64,000 nt of DNA from Magnolia sinica (Eukaryota > Streptophyta > Magnoliopsida > Magnoliales > Magnoliaceae), in contig NC_080573.1 in assembly GCF_029962835.1 (NCBI RefSeq), forward strand, positions 88,698,001 to 88,762,000. Direction: 5' to 3'. The notes beneath the pieces were generated by a model, which made no database searches, was not told the DNA's origin, and saw only the letters and a list, made by a program, of their open reading frames with translations. Shown here in pieces: positions 12,540 through 24,504 of this stretch; the first letter of the stretch is position 1; each line of letters begins with the position of its first letter. The position numbers were made by a program, and so were the translations under genes.

Positions 12540-13690
12540 TAGCACAACTTGGACAGTGTGGATGAAATAAATACATCACAGTATGGCCCATATGGCATCG
12601 TCCAGAGATGGACGGTGCAGATACAAAATACATACATCATGTAGGCCCAACACATGACATGATGGGGCCACAAGCTTTCTGGTGTGATGCAAGAGGGGCT
12701 ACTAGGACCCACAGAACTTGGGACATCAATATAGTAGCTATGTAGTTGGTGTACACCAACCAATCTACATCCACCATCCATGGATTGGATGGTATGGATG
12801 CAACGCATCAATACAATGTGGGCCCCACACACTACCATGGTGGGGTCCACACGAGTGGGTAAGCAAATACCATCAGGGAGGGACCCTGATCTAGACGGTG
12901 TGATGACCCACCGTTCAAAAATACATCAAGGTGGGTCCCACGTGGGGCCCACTAGCTATAATACTTAATATATATTATATTATATTATATTATATATAAT
13001 ATAACATATAGTCCAGTGTCTAGATGGACGGTTTGGATGGTGATCCACGTTACAAGGGGCCCACCGTCTAGTGATTTGGACGGTGTGGATGACATAAACA
13101 TCACGGTGGGTCCACGTGGTGTGGCACACCCGTTCAGGATAAAGTTAATATTTGTGGCCTCCCTTCGTTTAAGCCTATCCAAAATGGATAGGCAGATGAA
13201 CAGCTTAGATCTATGCACATCAAAGGTGGGTCCCCGATGGATGGTGGGATATAACATATACCTTGGTGGTGAATCCACCGTCCACGTGGCTGCACGGTAT
13301 GGATCTAATACATGCTTCATGTGTGGGTCCCACAAGACCGTCCAGGCACAGAAAGCTTGGATATAAAACACATATATCGTGGTGGTTCCCACCTGTCCAG
13401 TTCATGGACGGTGTGGATGGTGGGACCCACAGCACTTGCTGACGTCAGTGGGACCCACATAGCTTGGTGCATCAATACACCAGTTATATAATTGGTGTGA
13501 GGTACCCAACCAATCCATTTTCAAGGTGGGGCCCATCTCATAGACGGCATGGATCGAGTGAGACACACTCCATCATAAAAAAAATAGATAGAGAGACAGA
13601 TCGGAATAGTGGAGGGACCCCACCACTATGGGTCCCTCATTGATACAAATCATACATCAAGATGGGTCCCACCATATGTGGTCCCCAAAT
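12540..13690. repeat. GTGGGNCCCAC-rich degenerate array in LTR
   Basis: Spaced modules combine a GTGGGNCCCAC palindrome, an ACATACATCA block and an ATGGACGGTGTGGAT block. Exact palindromes are at 12818-12828, 12931-12941, 12942-12952, 13420-13430 and 13448-13458. A TGACGTCA box is at 13440-13447. An AT-only tract (TATTATATTATA) is at 12967-13010. Confidence 0.8.
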
Positions 13691-14352
13691 CAAAAGAAAA
13701 AGTACTATGAGCACCCACCATTTTCATTTCTTCTTAGTCCGATGAAATCCCTAGCTCCTCGGCTTTGACTTTAACAGAGGATGATGGAGATTGGATGGTT
13801 GGATTGGGTGGTAGGGAGGTGAGCCACAATAGCTTCTCCTCTCCCATGGAAATGCTTAGATGCGGGTTGCTCATGGGGTTGCTTGGGAGAATGAGAGACT
13901 GATGAGAGAGAGAGGTTGTAAGAGAGAGGGATGGGTGAGTGATGGGTGAGTGAGTGACGGGTGTACCTGATGGGTGGAGAGAGAGAGAGAGAGAGTTGAC
14001 TTTACGGGAGGGGTGGTAGTACTTGCTTGAGGTGATTGATGGGATATGTACTTGACATGATTGATGTGATTTCTCATGGGTTTGCAATTGCATGGCATTT
14101 TCTTCAAACTGAACGCGGGCCCATATCTCCTGGCCCGAGTATCACCCCGGCACGCGAGACGCGGCGTCAGAACCGAGGTGACGATGCCGTCACAATAGTG
14201 TAAGTCTTGGATTGAACCGACTTAGATTGACAGGGTACGACTTAGGGTCGTGCGTATCTGATATGTACGCGTCTTGGCGCAGGTCACTAAAATTCGACCG
14301 GGTACACCGTGGAAGCCTACGAAATGGTATGACCTATGATTCGGGCCTAACA

Positions 14353-14365
14353 GCTCTCCCCTCCT
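14353..14365 (-). other. Polypurine tract of copy 1
   Basis: On the minus strand this reads AGGAGGGGAGAGC immediately before the 3' LTR, the expected plus-strand primer. A ...GAGGATGAAATTTTTATC leader precedes it, like that of Tekay/Del elements. Confidence 0.8.
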
Positions 14366-14727
14366 GATAAAAATTTCATCCTCAAAATTTATAGAACAGA
14401 TAAGGGAAGTGGAAGCATCATCAAGTATATATGTTAAGGCACAATCAATCTATAAAAGGATGAAGATAGTTCTCTCTAAACTCAACCTCGCCCTCCCAAG
14501 ACACATCATCAACACTATGGTAACCTACTAATCCTCAGATGCTAGATCAGAAACGATCGAAACTAAAATACTATACAGCCTCAAAATCTCAACGTTAGGG
14601 AGCTATGTCAAAAAATCTCTAAGTTATTCAAACTCAAGGATCTAACCACTCTAAGTTCTCAACAATCATATGCGTAGGATAGTTATCAGTAGATATGTGA
14701 TGTTATCTTCTGGTATTTCAAAATTAT

Positions 14728-14739
14728 GCTCTGATACCA
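14728..14739 (-). other. Primer-binding site, tRNA-Met type, copy 1
   Basis: Minus-strand TGGTATCAGAGC, complementary to the 3' end of initiator tRNA-Met, five bases from the 5' LTR end. It fixes the minus orientation. Confidence 0.9.
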
Positions 14740-14744
14740 TCTTC

Positions 14745-17700
14745 TTTCACGCCCCAAACCCGAAAATTGGGCTCATAAAATTTCCGATTGCTGAATCCGG
14801 TGCCGACAACCTCCATATACCCCATTCTCGGCTCTTAGTGCCTATACGCCAGATTCCGATCCTGGGATCCTATAAAGAGGATTTTCCAACGTACATTTGT
14901 CTCATAAGAAGCATAACCACAAGTATACCCAAATCACGAAGGCAACATCATCACAAATCCACTCATATAAACAGTTGAATACAGTGTTGAAAGGGAAATA
15001 CATATATCGATAATCAAGCTCCAGAAGTCCACTGCACGCTCCATGCTCAGCATTGCTGTAACATAACACCACCTGCACGCATCTATAGTGCATAAGCTTA
15101 TAGAAAGCTTAGAGGGTGGTGAAAGTGTGTGCGCAAGATTAGTGCTAAGTATGTAAATATTAGAGTAAGCAAAATTACTGATAATTTCATAAGTCATACA
15201 AAATTAGAATAAGCGAAAACATGCTGGTAAATCCACGAATGCTATCAACCGTACCAAGGCTATGTGATGCAAAAACGTAATAAGCCAATATCATATACTG
15301 AGGATGCAAAGTAATATGCAAATCTTGTTAAGTCCACGATATCATCAGCCGTATCTAGGCCATATAAATGCAAAAACATGATAACCCAAAATGTTAAATG
15401 CCTCAGATGCAATGTAATATGTGGTGCGAATGAAATGACCAAGCTAGAGTGAAGTTGGGATGATAGTACGTAGTATCGCAGGTTATGGGGTCCATCACAA
15501 GGGAATTCTATCCAAACCAGTCCCATACCTAAATTTGGATAGTCAGACACAATGTGGTAAACTCTTGATCTCATGTTGGTCGTGCGCCCTAAAAGAAATC
15601 CTGGCCATTGTGAAGGTACACAGTAAATTAGTTGCGCACCACCAACCCGAGTGGATAATGAATGAATGAATGAAATAGTAAAATATTGAGTATACAATTC
15701 CTGCTTGATAAGTCCACATATTAGTACGGTTCCTCTATGGGAAATTACCGGGGTCTAGTACACTCCAAACCAGATTGTCGTCTCATCACGCGCAACAAGG
15801 TGAGTGGATGAGACCTCGCTATTTTCCTGCCAATATCGAGCTCGACTTGTCGATAGCATACCCATTCCTCGAGCTGGTCAAACTCAACCTAGCTTTACCT
15901 CCTCCTCATAGGCAGGTAAAGTCGCACCCCATTCCAACCGACCACGACACAGTGAGAGACACGGCCTAACAGTATAAGGCCCTCATGCGCTCATGCATCC
16001 ACTCGGTCTAAACATTGGACCAACCTCTGGAACCAATAGGGTTTACAAAATTTCAACCAGGGATATCTATAACACCCTATGTAGAACAGATTTTTAGTGT
16101 CCCATCCGGACATCCATGATATGCATATGGAGGCTACAGCCCTGATGCCGCAAGGACGTATGGTAATCATAATCACACAATGCGAGACGCACGAGTCATG
16201 TAATCCAATCATGCATCAATCCTACACATACCGTACACTCATGTGGGGTAACTCCGCCTAGTAGGGAGTCTAATGAATAACCTATCATTTGTAATGGCCA
16301 ACCATATCTCATAATCAAATATGCAGATGATGCATTTGAGCATGTATCATGATGCGATGCTATCACATACTCATAATTGGTATCGATAATCAGCATCAAC
16401 AATCGGTCTCGATAATCAGAATCGACCTTGACAAATGGAATCGGCCTCAACAATTGGAATTGGACTCGACAATTAGAATCGGCCTCGACAATTGGTCTCA
16501 ACGATCGGAATCGGCCTCGACAATCAGGATCAGCCTCAACAATCGGAATCAGCCTAGATAATCAGAATCGATAATCGGCCTAACAAATGGCTTAAGGGAA
16601 GGTCACAATGTGGACATTTAACTATCATCACCCATCAATGTGGATATTTAACCAACATTGCTCCCAAGGAGTGACCCTTATAGGGCCAAACATATAATGG
16701 GGCCCATAACCCCATACAGAGGTCTAATATACACCATAATGGGCCTCACTCATGGACTGCATATACATCACAATGGGCATCAGTATATGGGCCATAAAAA
16801 ACATCAAGGTGGGCCTCACGGATGGGCCAAAAGTATATCAAAGTGAGCCTCTCGAATGGGTTACAAAATACATCAAGATGGGTCTCATGGATGGGCCGCA
16901 CCAATGGGCCTTATATCCACTACAAAGGGCCTCAAGGGGGAGTTTGGATTACATCTAAAATCATTTCAATAGTTATAAGTGCAACATGTGTATCATTGTA
17001 CATTATCATTTTATGGGGCACATGGCACTCTAATGATGATCAGCACCGCCCAAACATGGTCCATGTAAATCAGCACTGTCCAAACATTGTCAAGCATGGT
17101 CCAGCATAATCTGGACGGTGTGGATGAAATAAATACATCACATTATGGCCCACATGGCACCGTCCAGAGATGGACAGTGTAGATACAAAATACATACATC
17201 ATGTAGGCCCCACACATGACATGATGGGGCCACAAGCTTGCTGTCGTGATGCAGTAAGGGCTGCTAGGACCCATAGAACTTGGGACCTCAATACAACAAT
17301 TATATAGCTGGTGTACACCAGCCAATCTACATCCACCATCCATGGATTGGACGGTGTGGATGCAACGCATCAATACAATATGGGCCCTACACGCTACCAT
17401 GGTGGGGTCCACACGAGTGGGTAAACAAATACATCAAGGTAGGACATTGATCTGGACGGTGTGATGACCCATTGTTCAAAAATACTGGATGGTGTGTGGG
17501 TAATTCCATACATCAAGGTGGGTCCCACGTGGGGCCCACCAACTATAATATTTAATATATATTATATTATATTATATATAATATATAATATAACATATAG
17601 TCCAGTGTCCAAATGGACGGTCGGTGTGGATGACATAAACATCACGGTGGGTCCACATGGTGTGGCCCACCCATTCAAGATAAAGCTGATATTCGTGACC

Positions 17701-18861
17701 TCCCTTTATTTTGGACAGGCAGATGAACGACTTGGATCTATGCACATCAAAGGTAGGTCCACGATGGACGGTGGGATATAACATATACCTTGGTGGTGGA
17801 TCCACCGTCCACGTGGCTAGATGGTATGGATCTAATACATGCTTCATGTGTGGGTCCCACAAGACCGTCCAGGCACGAACAGCCTGGATATAAAACACAT
17901 ATATCATGGTGGTTCCCACCTATCCAGTTCATGGACGGTGTGGATGGTGGGACCCACAGCACTTGCTGACGTCAGTGGGACCCACATAGCTTGGTACGTC
18001 AATACACCAGCTATATAACTGCTGTGAGGTACCCAGCCAATCCGTTTTCGAGGTGGGGTCCATCTCATAGACGGCATGGATCGAGTGAGACACACTCCAT
18101 CACAAAAAAATAGAGAGAGAGAGAGAGATCGGAATAACGGAGGGACCCCGCCACTATGGGTCCCTCAATGATACAAATCATATATCAGGACGGGTCTCAC
18201 CATATATGGGCCCTAAATCAAAAGAAAAAGTACTATGAACACCCACCATTTTCATTTCTTCTTAGTCTGATGAAATCCCTTGCTCCTCGGCTTCGACTTT
18301 AATGGAGGATGATGGAGATTGGATGGCTGGATTGGGTGGTAGGGAGGTAGGCCACACTAGTTTCTCCTCTCTCCCATGGAAACACTTGGACGTGGGTTGC
18401 TCATGGGGTTGCTTAGGAGAATGAGAGAGTGATGAGAGAGAGGTTGTAAGAGACTGAGAGAGAGGGATGGGGTGTGATGGGTGAGTGAGTGATGGGTGTA
18501 CTTAATGGGTGGAGAGAAAGAGAGAGTTGACTTTAGGGGAGGGGTGGTTGTACTTGCTTGAGGTGATTGATGGGATATGTACTTGACATAATTGATGTGA
18601 TTTCTCTTTGGTTTAAAATTGTGCAGTGTTTTCCTCGATCTGAACGCGTGCCCATATCTTTTGGCCCGGGTATCGCCCCGGAGCGCGGACGCAGTGTCAG
18701 AACACGGCGAGGCCACGGTCGTAAGGGTGCAAGTCTCAGATTGATAGGGTATGACGCATGGTCACGCGCAACTGATATTTACGCGTCACGGGTCACCGAA
18801 ATTCGATCGGGAGGACCGTGGAATCTTACGGAACAGTACGACCTAGGATATGGGCCTGACA
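14745..18861 (-). repeat. 5' LTR of non-coding element copy 1
   Basis: 4117 bases. The outer end is GGGCCTGACA and the inner end has decayed from TGTCACG to TTTCACG. Same modules as its sister: TATA-like block at 15088-15110, ATCGG array about 16375-16580, GGGCC array 16670-16930, and palindrome array 17100-18230. The palindrome array has GTGGGNCCCAC at 17518-17528, 17529-17539, 17947-17957 and 17975-17985, and TGACGTCA at 17967-17974. Confidence 0.9.
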
Positions 18862-18866
18862 ATTAA
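18862..18866. repeat. Target-site duplication ATTAA, right copy
   Basis: Pairs with 10197-10201 around copy 1. Confidence 0.95.
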
Positions 18867-19325
18867 CCCTGACTGTAAGAATTGGTTAATCCAATTGACC
18901 GATGGTTTATGGGATTACTGTACTGCATTTAAAACCCCTATTAGAATGTCTCCTTTTAGACTTGTCTATGGGAAGGCTTGTCACTTTCCTGTGGAGTTGG
19001 AACATAGAGCCTACTGGGTCACTATGAAAACTTCAATTTAGACAATGCTGTAAACTTCAGTTGAATGAACTCGAAGAAATCTAGAACAATGTCTACGAGA
19101 ACTCGAGAATTTATAAGGATAGGATGAAGGGGTTTCATGACCAACACATTCTTTGAAAATCATTCACTCCAGGTTAAAAGGTCCTTTGTATAATTCTTGG
19201 TTACATCTCTTTCCGGGCAAACTCCGATCTTGTTGGACCAATCCTTTCACTGTTGTAAGTTCTATGTTGTAATTCTAGCACCCGGTATTGACAAATTTTG
19301 TTGTGTCAAACCACTCTTCAGAAAA
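18862..19325 (+). pseudogene. Athila integrase remnant, 3' part
   Basis: This continues the integrase broken at 10201 in the same reading frame: ...TIN joins to PDCKNW. The open piece holds [19 protein letters not shown] and [17 protein letters not shown], the Athila core end. A decayed C-terminal domain follows (NELEE-, FHDQH-, LRS-W-FTV-like) to about 19325, with stops from 19039. At that point sequence homologous to copia gag starts, so the 3' end and 3' LTR of the Athila copy are lost. Confidence 0.85.
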
Positions 19326-20918
19326 ATGAGAGTAGTGCCAATGGCAAAGCTTTAAATGCAATCACTTGCACACTATCTCCATATGAATTCAAAGAATTAT
19401 ATCTTGTGATACTATAAAGCAAGCCTGGGATATCTTAGAAATGACACACGAGGGTACGACTATCGTAAAAAAGATAAAACTTCAAATCCTCACTACTAGG
19501 TTTGAGGAAATATGTATGGAGGAAAGTGAAACTTTCATGGACTTCTATACTAAATTGAATAACATAGTAAACTCAATGTGGGGTCGTGGAGATAGCATCC
19601 CAGAAACTAAAGTTTGTGCAAAGATATTGCGCTCATTGCCTGAAAGGTTCAATTCTAAGGTGACTGCCATTTAGGCACTTCGTGACATGGATAATATGAG
19701 GGTTGAAGAGCTTGTTTGTTCTTTAAAAACCTACGAGTTAAATTTCAAGGCTCCTAAAGGTAAGTTCATAGCCCTTAAGTCATCTAAATATATTTCTCAA
19801 AATAATTTTAGTAATTCTAATTGCGAAAATTCAGAGGATGATATGCACTATTAGCCAAGAAGTTTTATAAAATTCTCAAAAGAAAAAAGAGAGTTGATTT
19901 TCAAAAACCCTCTAAGAAGAAAAAGGGTAGATCTAAAAATTGGAAATCACTTAAAGACAGCCAATGTTTCAACTGCCATGAATATGGGCATTTGGCAAAT
20001 AAGTGTCCAAAAAGGGACATACCAAAGAGAAAAGGCATGTTGGCCACATGAGATGAATCGTCTTACTCTAAAGCTTCTTCTGAGTCAGATGATTCAGAAC
20101 TTGAATCTACTAATAAGGTCAAATCCTTAATGACTCTAACCAGGGTCACTTTCACAGATAGTTGTGATTCAACTTATGATGAAAGTCTGAGGAGTAACCC
20201 TGAAAATGATGAAGATTTACAAGATGTCTATAATGCCCTGTATAGGGAAAGTTGTAAGATATCTGTAAAACTTAAACTTCAAAAAGAAAAGTTTTTAAAG
20301 TTATAAGAGGATTTTGAAAACTTAGTTTTAGAAAAATCACATCTTTCTGATTGTTTTGAAAAGACTAAATGTGATTTAGATTTCAAAACATCCCAAGTTG
20401 AAAATCTAAAATCAAAAAATGAAAAGCTAAAACTAGAAGTCTCGTCTCTCTTGAGTTCAAAGGATACTTGGAGGTATGCCCAGGGTGATCCTAAACTAGA
20501 AAAATTGCTAACTGGATCAAGGAAATGTGGAGATTGATCTGGTTTGGTCTATGATAAAAATAAGCCTCTAAAAAATAAGATTACTCCTCCTAAGTTTGTT
20601 AAAGGAGAGTCCATTAACTTAAAAGTGAAAAGTCTAAATCAAAATGGTTTTAAAAATCCTAAAACTTTTCAAATTACCAAACCTAATGTTAACTATATCA
20701 ATCATAGAAATCAGAATTATAACCCCTTAGCTGAGAAGATTGTGGATTTACTCAAGGAGCTTCTGAAATCTAACTCGAATGGTAGAACTTATAACAACCA
20801 CAAGCATAGAAAAACCAACAGTGTTCCAAAACCCAAAATGGTAATGGAATGGGTCCCTGAAGTTACTTGTCTGCTTGCCTACACTGCTTTTAAGGCTTCG
20901 AGTCAATCAAAGTGGTAC
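19325..20918 (+). pseudogene. gag: Ty1/copia gag fragment (Sirevirus-like)
   Basis: Gag of a copia retrotransposon. The N-terminal part (KALNAITCTLSPYEF...) is at 19340-19400. The UBN2-type core is open at 19441-19674: HEGTTIVKKIKLQILTTRF and KILRSLPERFNSKVTAI. Stops follow near 19672 and 19852. A CCHC zinc knuckle, FNCHEYGHLANKCPKR, is encoded at about 19968-20018. A coiled, Lys-rich region (20200-20500) and an open tail (20544-20918) follow, ending at LAYTAFKASSQSKWY. This is where the protease/integrase part would begin, but a non-coding LTR element starts at 20919. Neither copia LTR is visible. Confidence 0.8.
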
Positions 20919-21276
20919 TATCACTCCCTAAACTCAGAAAACGGGCTCATAGAATTCCCGATCACCGAATCCAATGCCAACAACCTTCGTAGTACCCATT
21001 CTCGGATCCGAGTGCCCATGCACCAGATTTCAATCCTAGGATCCTAGAAGGAGGATTTTCCATCGTACATTTATCTTGTAAGAAGCATAACCACAAGTTT
21101 ACCCAAATCACAAAGGCAACATCATCATCACATATCCACTAATACAACTAGTTGAATACAGTGCTGCAAGGAAAATATACATATATCAAAAATCAAAGCT
21201 CCAGGAGACAGCTGCATGCTCCAAGCTCAATGCTGCTACGACCTAATGCCACCTGTACACATCTATCATGCATAAG
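20919..21276 (-). repeat. 3' LTR of copy 2, outer end
   Basis: The first 358 bases match the ends of LTRs at 10202 and 14745: the ...CTCATA..CCGATC..GAATCC block and the ...AGAAGCATAACCACAAG block. It breaks off in the CATAAG of the TATA-like block, where copy 3 is inserted, and resumes at 33712. Confidence 0.85.
21272..21276. repeat. Target-site duplication ATAAG, left copy
   Basis: Pairs with 33707-33711 around copy 3. Rejoining restores the LTR sequence CATAAGCTTATAAAAAGCTT seen intact at 10548 and similar at 38555. Confidence 0.93.
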
Positions 21277-21715
21277 TGTGAGACCCGTATCCTAGCCCAT
21301 ACCATTTCGTAGGCTTCCATGGTCCTCTCGTTCAAATTTTGGTGACCCATGATGTGTAAATAGTAATTGCACGTAGCCTTGAGTCATACCATGTCAACCT
21401 GAGTCGAATCGACTCAAGACTTGTACCCTTGCGACCACCCCATCGTCACGATTCCAACGTGGCGTCTCGCGCGCCCAGGCGATACCCAGGTTAGGAGATG
21501 TGGGCCCACATTCAGTTCGAGGAAAATGCCATGCGTTGTAAATTCCAAGAGAACATGTGCCATTAATCAAGTACACATCACACATAAATGTCAAGTACAA
21601 CACCATCCCCAAAGTCAACTCTCTCTCTCTCTCTTACAACCCTTACCTATCAGGTGCACCCATCACTCACTCCCTATCACTCCATCACTCACACCCATCC
21701 CACCATCTCTCTCTC

Positions 21716-21721
<6 letters not shown>

Positions 21722-21764
<43 letters not shown>
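21722..21764. repeat. (CT)n microsatellite
   Basis: A pure CT run inside the copy 3 5' LTR. It creates the Leu/Ser-rich open frames around 21421-21908, which are not genes. Confidence 0.95.
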
Positions 21765-21769
<5 letters not shown>

Positions 21770-22059
21770 CTCTAATTTTCAAATAAGCTCCCAAGGGAAC
21801 CATCCAAGCTTCTATGGGAGAGAAGCTAGTGTGGCCCACCTTCCTACCACCCAATCCCATCGTCCAAAGATCATCTTGACCGTTAAATCGCATCCCTTGG
21901 AACTCTAGAATGCGTTGATGGAAAAAGAAAGAGGAGATCAAAGGTGGGTGTTCATCATCTCGATTTTGATGATTTGAGGGCCCGCATTTGGTGGGACCCA
22001 TCTTAATGTATGCATTATATAGTGAGGGCCCATAGTGGTGGGGTCCCTTCCCTTCTCAC

Positions 22060-22060
<1 letters not shown>

Positions 22061-22098
<38 letters not shown>
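22061..22098. repeat. (TC)n microsatellite
   Basis: A pure TC run in the copy 3 5' LTR. The equivalent in the 3' LTR is at about 26887-26924, and the minus-strand copy 2 has (GA)n at 36991-37031. Confidence 0.95.
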
Positions 22099-22106
<8 letters not shown>

Positions 22107-23329
22107 GTGGCCCACCTAATGCGTGTGTTATATCTATGCCATCCATCACGGTGGAGCCCACTTTGGTGTATGTGAGAAATCCATACCGTCCAATACATGA
22201 CATGGAATGGAAGCAGATTAGTTGGTGCACTTCATGCAGCTATGTGCTGCTGTTATAGACGATAGCCAACCCTGCGGGTCCCACCATCAGGTATATGTTA
22301 TATTCAAACCGTTCACTACCTGGTAGAAGGTGGGGTCCACTATGATGTAATCTTGTATCCAGACCGTCCAAGGGATGGTGGATCCCAACAGTTGAGCTGT
22401 TGTTGACGTCATTAAGCTCTGTGGGTCCCACCGCTACTGAAAATGATGTCAACAGTCTTATGGGCCTGATCATGAGGCTTGTGTTATAACCAGCCGTCCA
22501 CTTGGACGGTGATAGGTGGGGCCCTTCTTGATGAATGTCTTCTACATCCACGTCGTCCATCTAGCACACATGAATGTTGGATCATTCAAAAAATAAATGA
22601 ATAAATAAATAAAAATAATGATAATATTAAAATAAAATATAAATAATATTATTATATTATGGTGGGCCCCACGTGGGACCCACCTGTAGTAAGCTAAATG
22701 GCTGGAGTGCCCCACATTGCTGCTCATAGACGTTAGCAAGCTTTATGGGCATCGTGGTGTATGTGTTTCTCAACACGTCCATCTGTTTGGACTTGGGCCC
22801 ACCCCCTACACGTGTGGGCAGGTGGGACCCACCTTGATGTATGTGTTACATCTAAAACATCCATTCATTTGGTGAGCTCGTTCTAAGGCTTGAGAAAAAA
22901 ATGGAGCAGATTCAAATATCTGGTGGGCCACGTATAAGGACCCCACCCTTGACGTATGTGATACATCCAAACCGTCCATCCATTTGGTGAGTTCGTCCTA
23001 GGGCCTAAGATAAAAAATAAGTTAGATCTAACTATCATGTGGTCCACACTATAAATAGCAGCAGGGGTTTGAACGTCTACCATTGAAACCCTTTTAGGTC
23101 ACAGAAGTTTTGGACCAATATGAAATTTGGTTTTCCTCTTATTTAGGTCTTTATGATCGTATGAACAGACTGAATGGAAAATAAATGTTATGGTGGTCCT
23201 ATGAATTTTAACAGTAAAAATCATTATCTCCATTGTTATTTGTGGCATGGTCCAGATGAGCTTTTGAAATGATTCATTTTTTGTGTAATACTCTAAAATG
23301 ATCTCTTAAAATAGATGAATGGTGTAGAT

Positions 23330-23930
23330 GGTGTGACCCATTGATAAGGCCCACCTTGATATATTTATAGTCCATTGATGAAGCCCACCTTGATATATTT
23401 ATAGCCCATCCATGAGGCCCACCTTGATGTATTTGTGACCCATTCGTGAGCCCTAATGTGATGTATATATGGCCCATGTACGAGGCCCAATAGATGTATA
23501 CCCGGCCCATGTGTTGGGGCCCATTGTGATTTATCTAAGGCCCATGTAATAAGGCCGGTTGTGACATATTTGTGGCTTTTGATAAGGCTCAATGTGATGT
23601 ATGAGAGGCCCATATGTGCAGCCCAATGTGATATATTTATGACCCATTAGGCGAGGTCTACTATGATGTATATTAGCCTGTATGATGAGGTCCATTATGA
23701 TATATTTGAGGCCCATGGGATATGGCCCATTGAGATTGTATATGGCCCATTAATGCGACCCACTAGATGTATATGAGGCCCATTGGTGCGGTCCATGTGA
23801 TGCAGCCCATTTGATGTATATAAGGCCCATATGGTGAGGCCTAATGTGATGTATATGTGGTCCTTGAGTGAGGCCCATGGTGATGATTATGCCCTTGTGT
23901 GAGGTCATGGACCCACTATATGTTTGGCCT
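23330..23930. repeat. GGCCC / TGATGTATAT degenerate array
   Basis: About twenty imperfect units of roughly 30 bases, each with a GGCCCA or GGCCC box and a TGATGTATAT-like block. It is the expanded form of the array at 12110-12370. The same array in the 3' LTR spans 28160-28770. Confidence 0.75.
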
Positions 23931-24469
23931 TATAATGGCCACTCCTTGGGAGTAATGTTGGTTGAATGTCCACATTGATGGGCAATGATGGTTAAATGTC
24001 CACATTGTGACCTTCCCTTAGGCCATTTGTTAGGGTGATTATCGAGGCCGATGCCGATTATCAGTGCCAGTTATCGATACCAATTATGAGTATGTGATAG
24101 CATAGCATCATGATACATACTCATTCGCATCATCCACATGTTTATTATGAGATGTGATTGACCATTGCATATGCCATAAGGGATGTTGTTTATCTGACTC
24201 CCTGATAGGCGGAGTCGTCCCACATGGGCGCATGGTATGTGTAGGATTGATGCATGACTGGATGGTATGAGTCATGTATCTCACATTTTGTGATATGACC
24301 ACCATACACCCGAGTGACATCAGGGCCGTGGCGTCCACAAGCATACTGTGGATGGCCAGATGGGATACCGAAAATGTTTGGTTCTAGCATACGAGCGCCA
24401 TAGATGTCCCTGGGTGAAAATTTCTAAACCTCCGTGGCCAGGAGACGCCCCAACGACTGGACTGAGTGG

Positions 24470-24470
<1 letters not shown>

Positions 24471-24504
<34 letters not shown>
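24471..24504. repeat. (TA)n(TG)n microsatellite
   Basis: TATATATATA followed by an uninterrupted TG run. It is absent at the equivalent place in the 3' LTR (near 29310), so it arose after insertion. Confidence 0.85.

Larger units (their letters stand above)
10202..14352 (-). repeat. 3' LTR of non-coding element copy 1
   Basis: 4151 bases, starting TGTCATGCCC and ending GGGCCTAACA. Modules in order: conserved end with an AAGCTT...AAGCTT TATA-like block (10548-10570), short ATCGG-rich array (11822-12015), GGGCC/ACATCA array (12110-12370), GTGGGNCCCAC-rich array (12540-13690), and a GA/CT-rich and GC-rich U3 start. Open frames inside are by-products of these repeats. Confidence 0.9.
14353..14744 (-). 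other. Internal region of copy 1, non-coding
   Basis: 392 bases between the LTRs with no open frame of note and no gag or pol motif. The same sequence, about 393 and 404 bases long, lies inside copies 3 (25790-26182) and 2 (37799-38202). This short internal region is therefore the normal form of the family and not a local deletion. Confidence 0.85.
10202..18861 (-). mobile_element. Non-coding long-LTR retrotransposon (LARD-like), copy 1
   Basis: The element starts TGTCATGCCC and ends GGGCCTGACA (inverted ends) and is flanked by ATTAA duplications. It has two direct LTRs, 10202-14352 and 14745-18861, around an internal region of only 392 bases. On the minus strand the 5' LTR is followed by a tRNA-Met primer-binding site, and the 3' LTR is preceded by a purine tract, so it is oriented minus. 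No gag or pol domain is present, so it must have been moved by enzymes of another element. By hand count, 10426-10613 and the matching part of the other LTR differ at about 22 of 188 positions, so the insertion is old. Confidence 0.93.
3900..19325 (+). mobile_element. Athila-type Ty3/gypsy retrotransposon, decayed and split by a nested insertion
   Basis: The element runs 5'-LTR end, primer-binding site, gag, protease, RT, RNase H, integrase. It is interrupted at 10202-18861 by a non-coding LTR element and resumes at 18862. The gag core (residues resembling IQLLPKFHGLESES and LFPFSL-type motifs) and the tRNA-Asp-like primer site are typical of the Athila lineage. The 5' LTR border upstream of about 3900 could not be fixed, because the 3' LTR is missing: the element stops at about 19325, where copia gag sequence begins. 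Every coding domain has stops or frameshifts, so the copy is dead. Confidence 0.85.

Noticed and set aside
15260-15697. A 145-residue minus-strand open frame in the LTR of copy 1
   Set aside because: Not kept open in the sister LTR (10700-11120 region) and without a domain. A chance frame.
21421-21908. Overlapping Leu/Ser-rich open frames
   Set aside because: Produced by the CT microsatellite and flanking LTR DNA. All three frames are open and none is conserved in the sister LTR.
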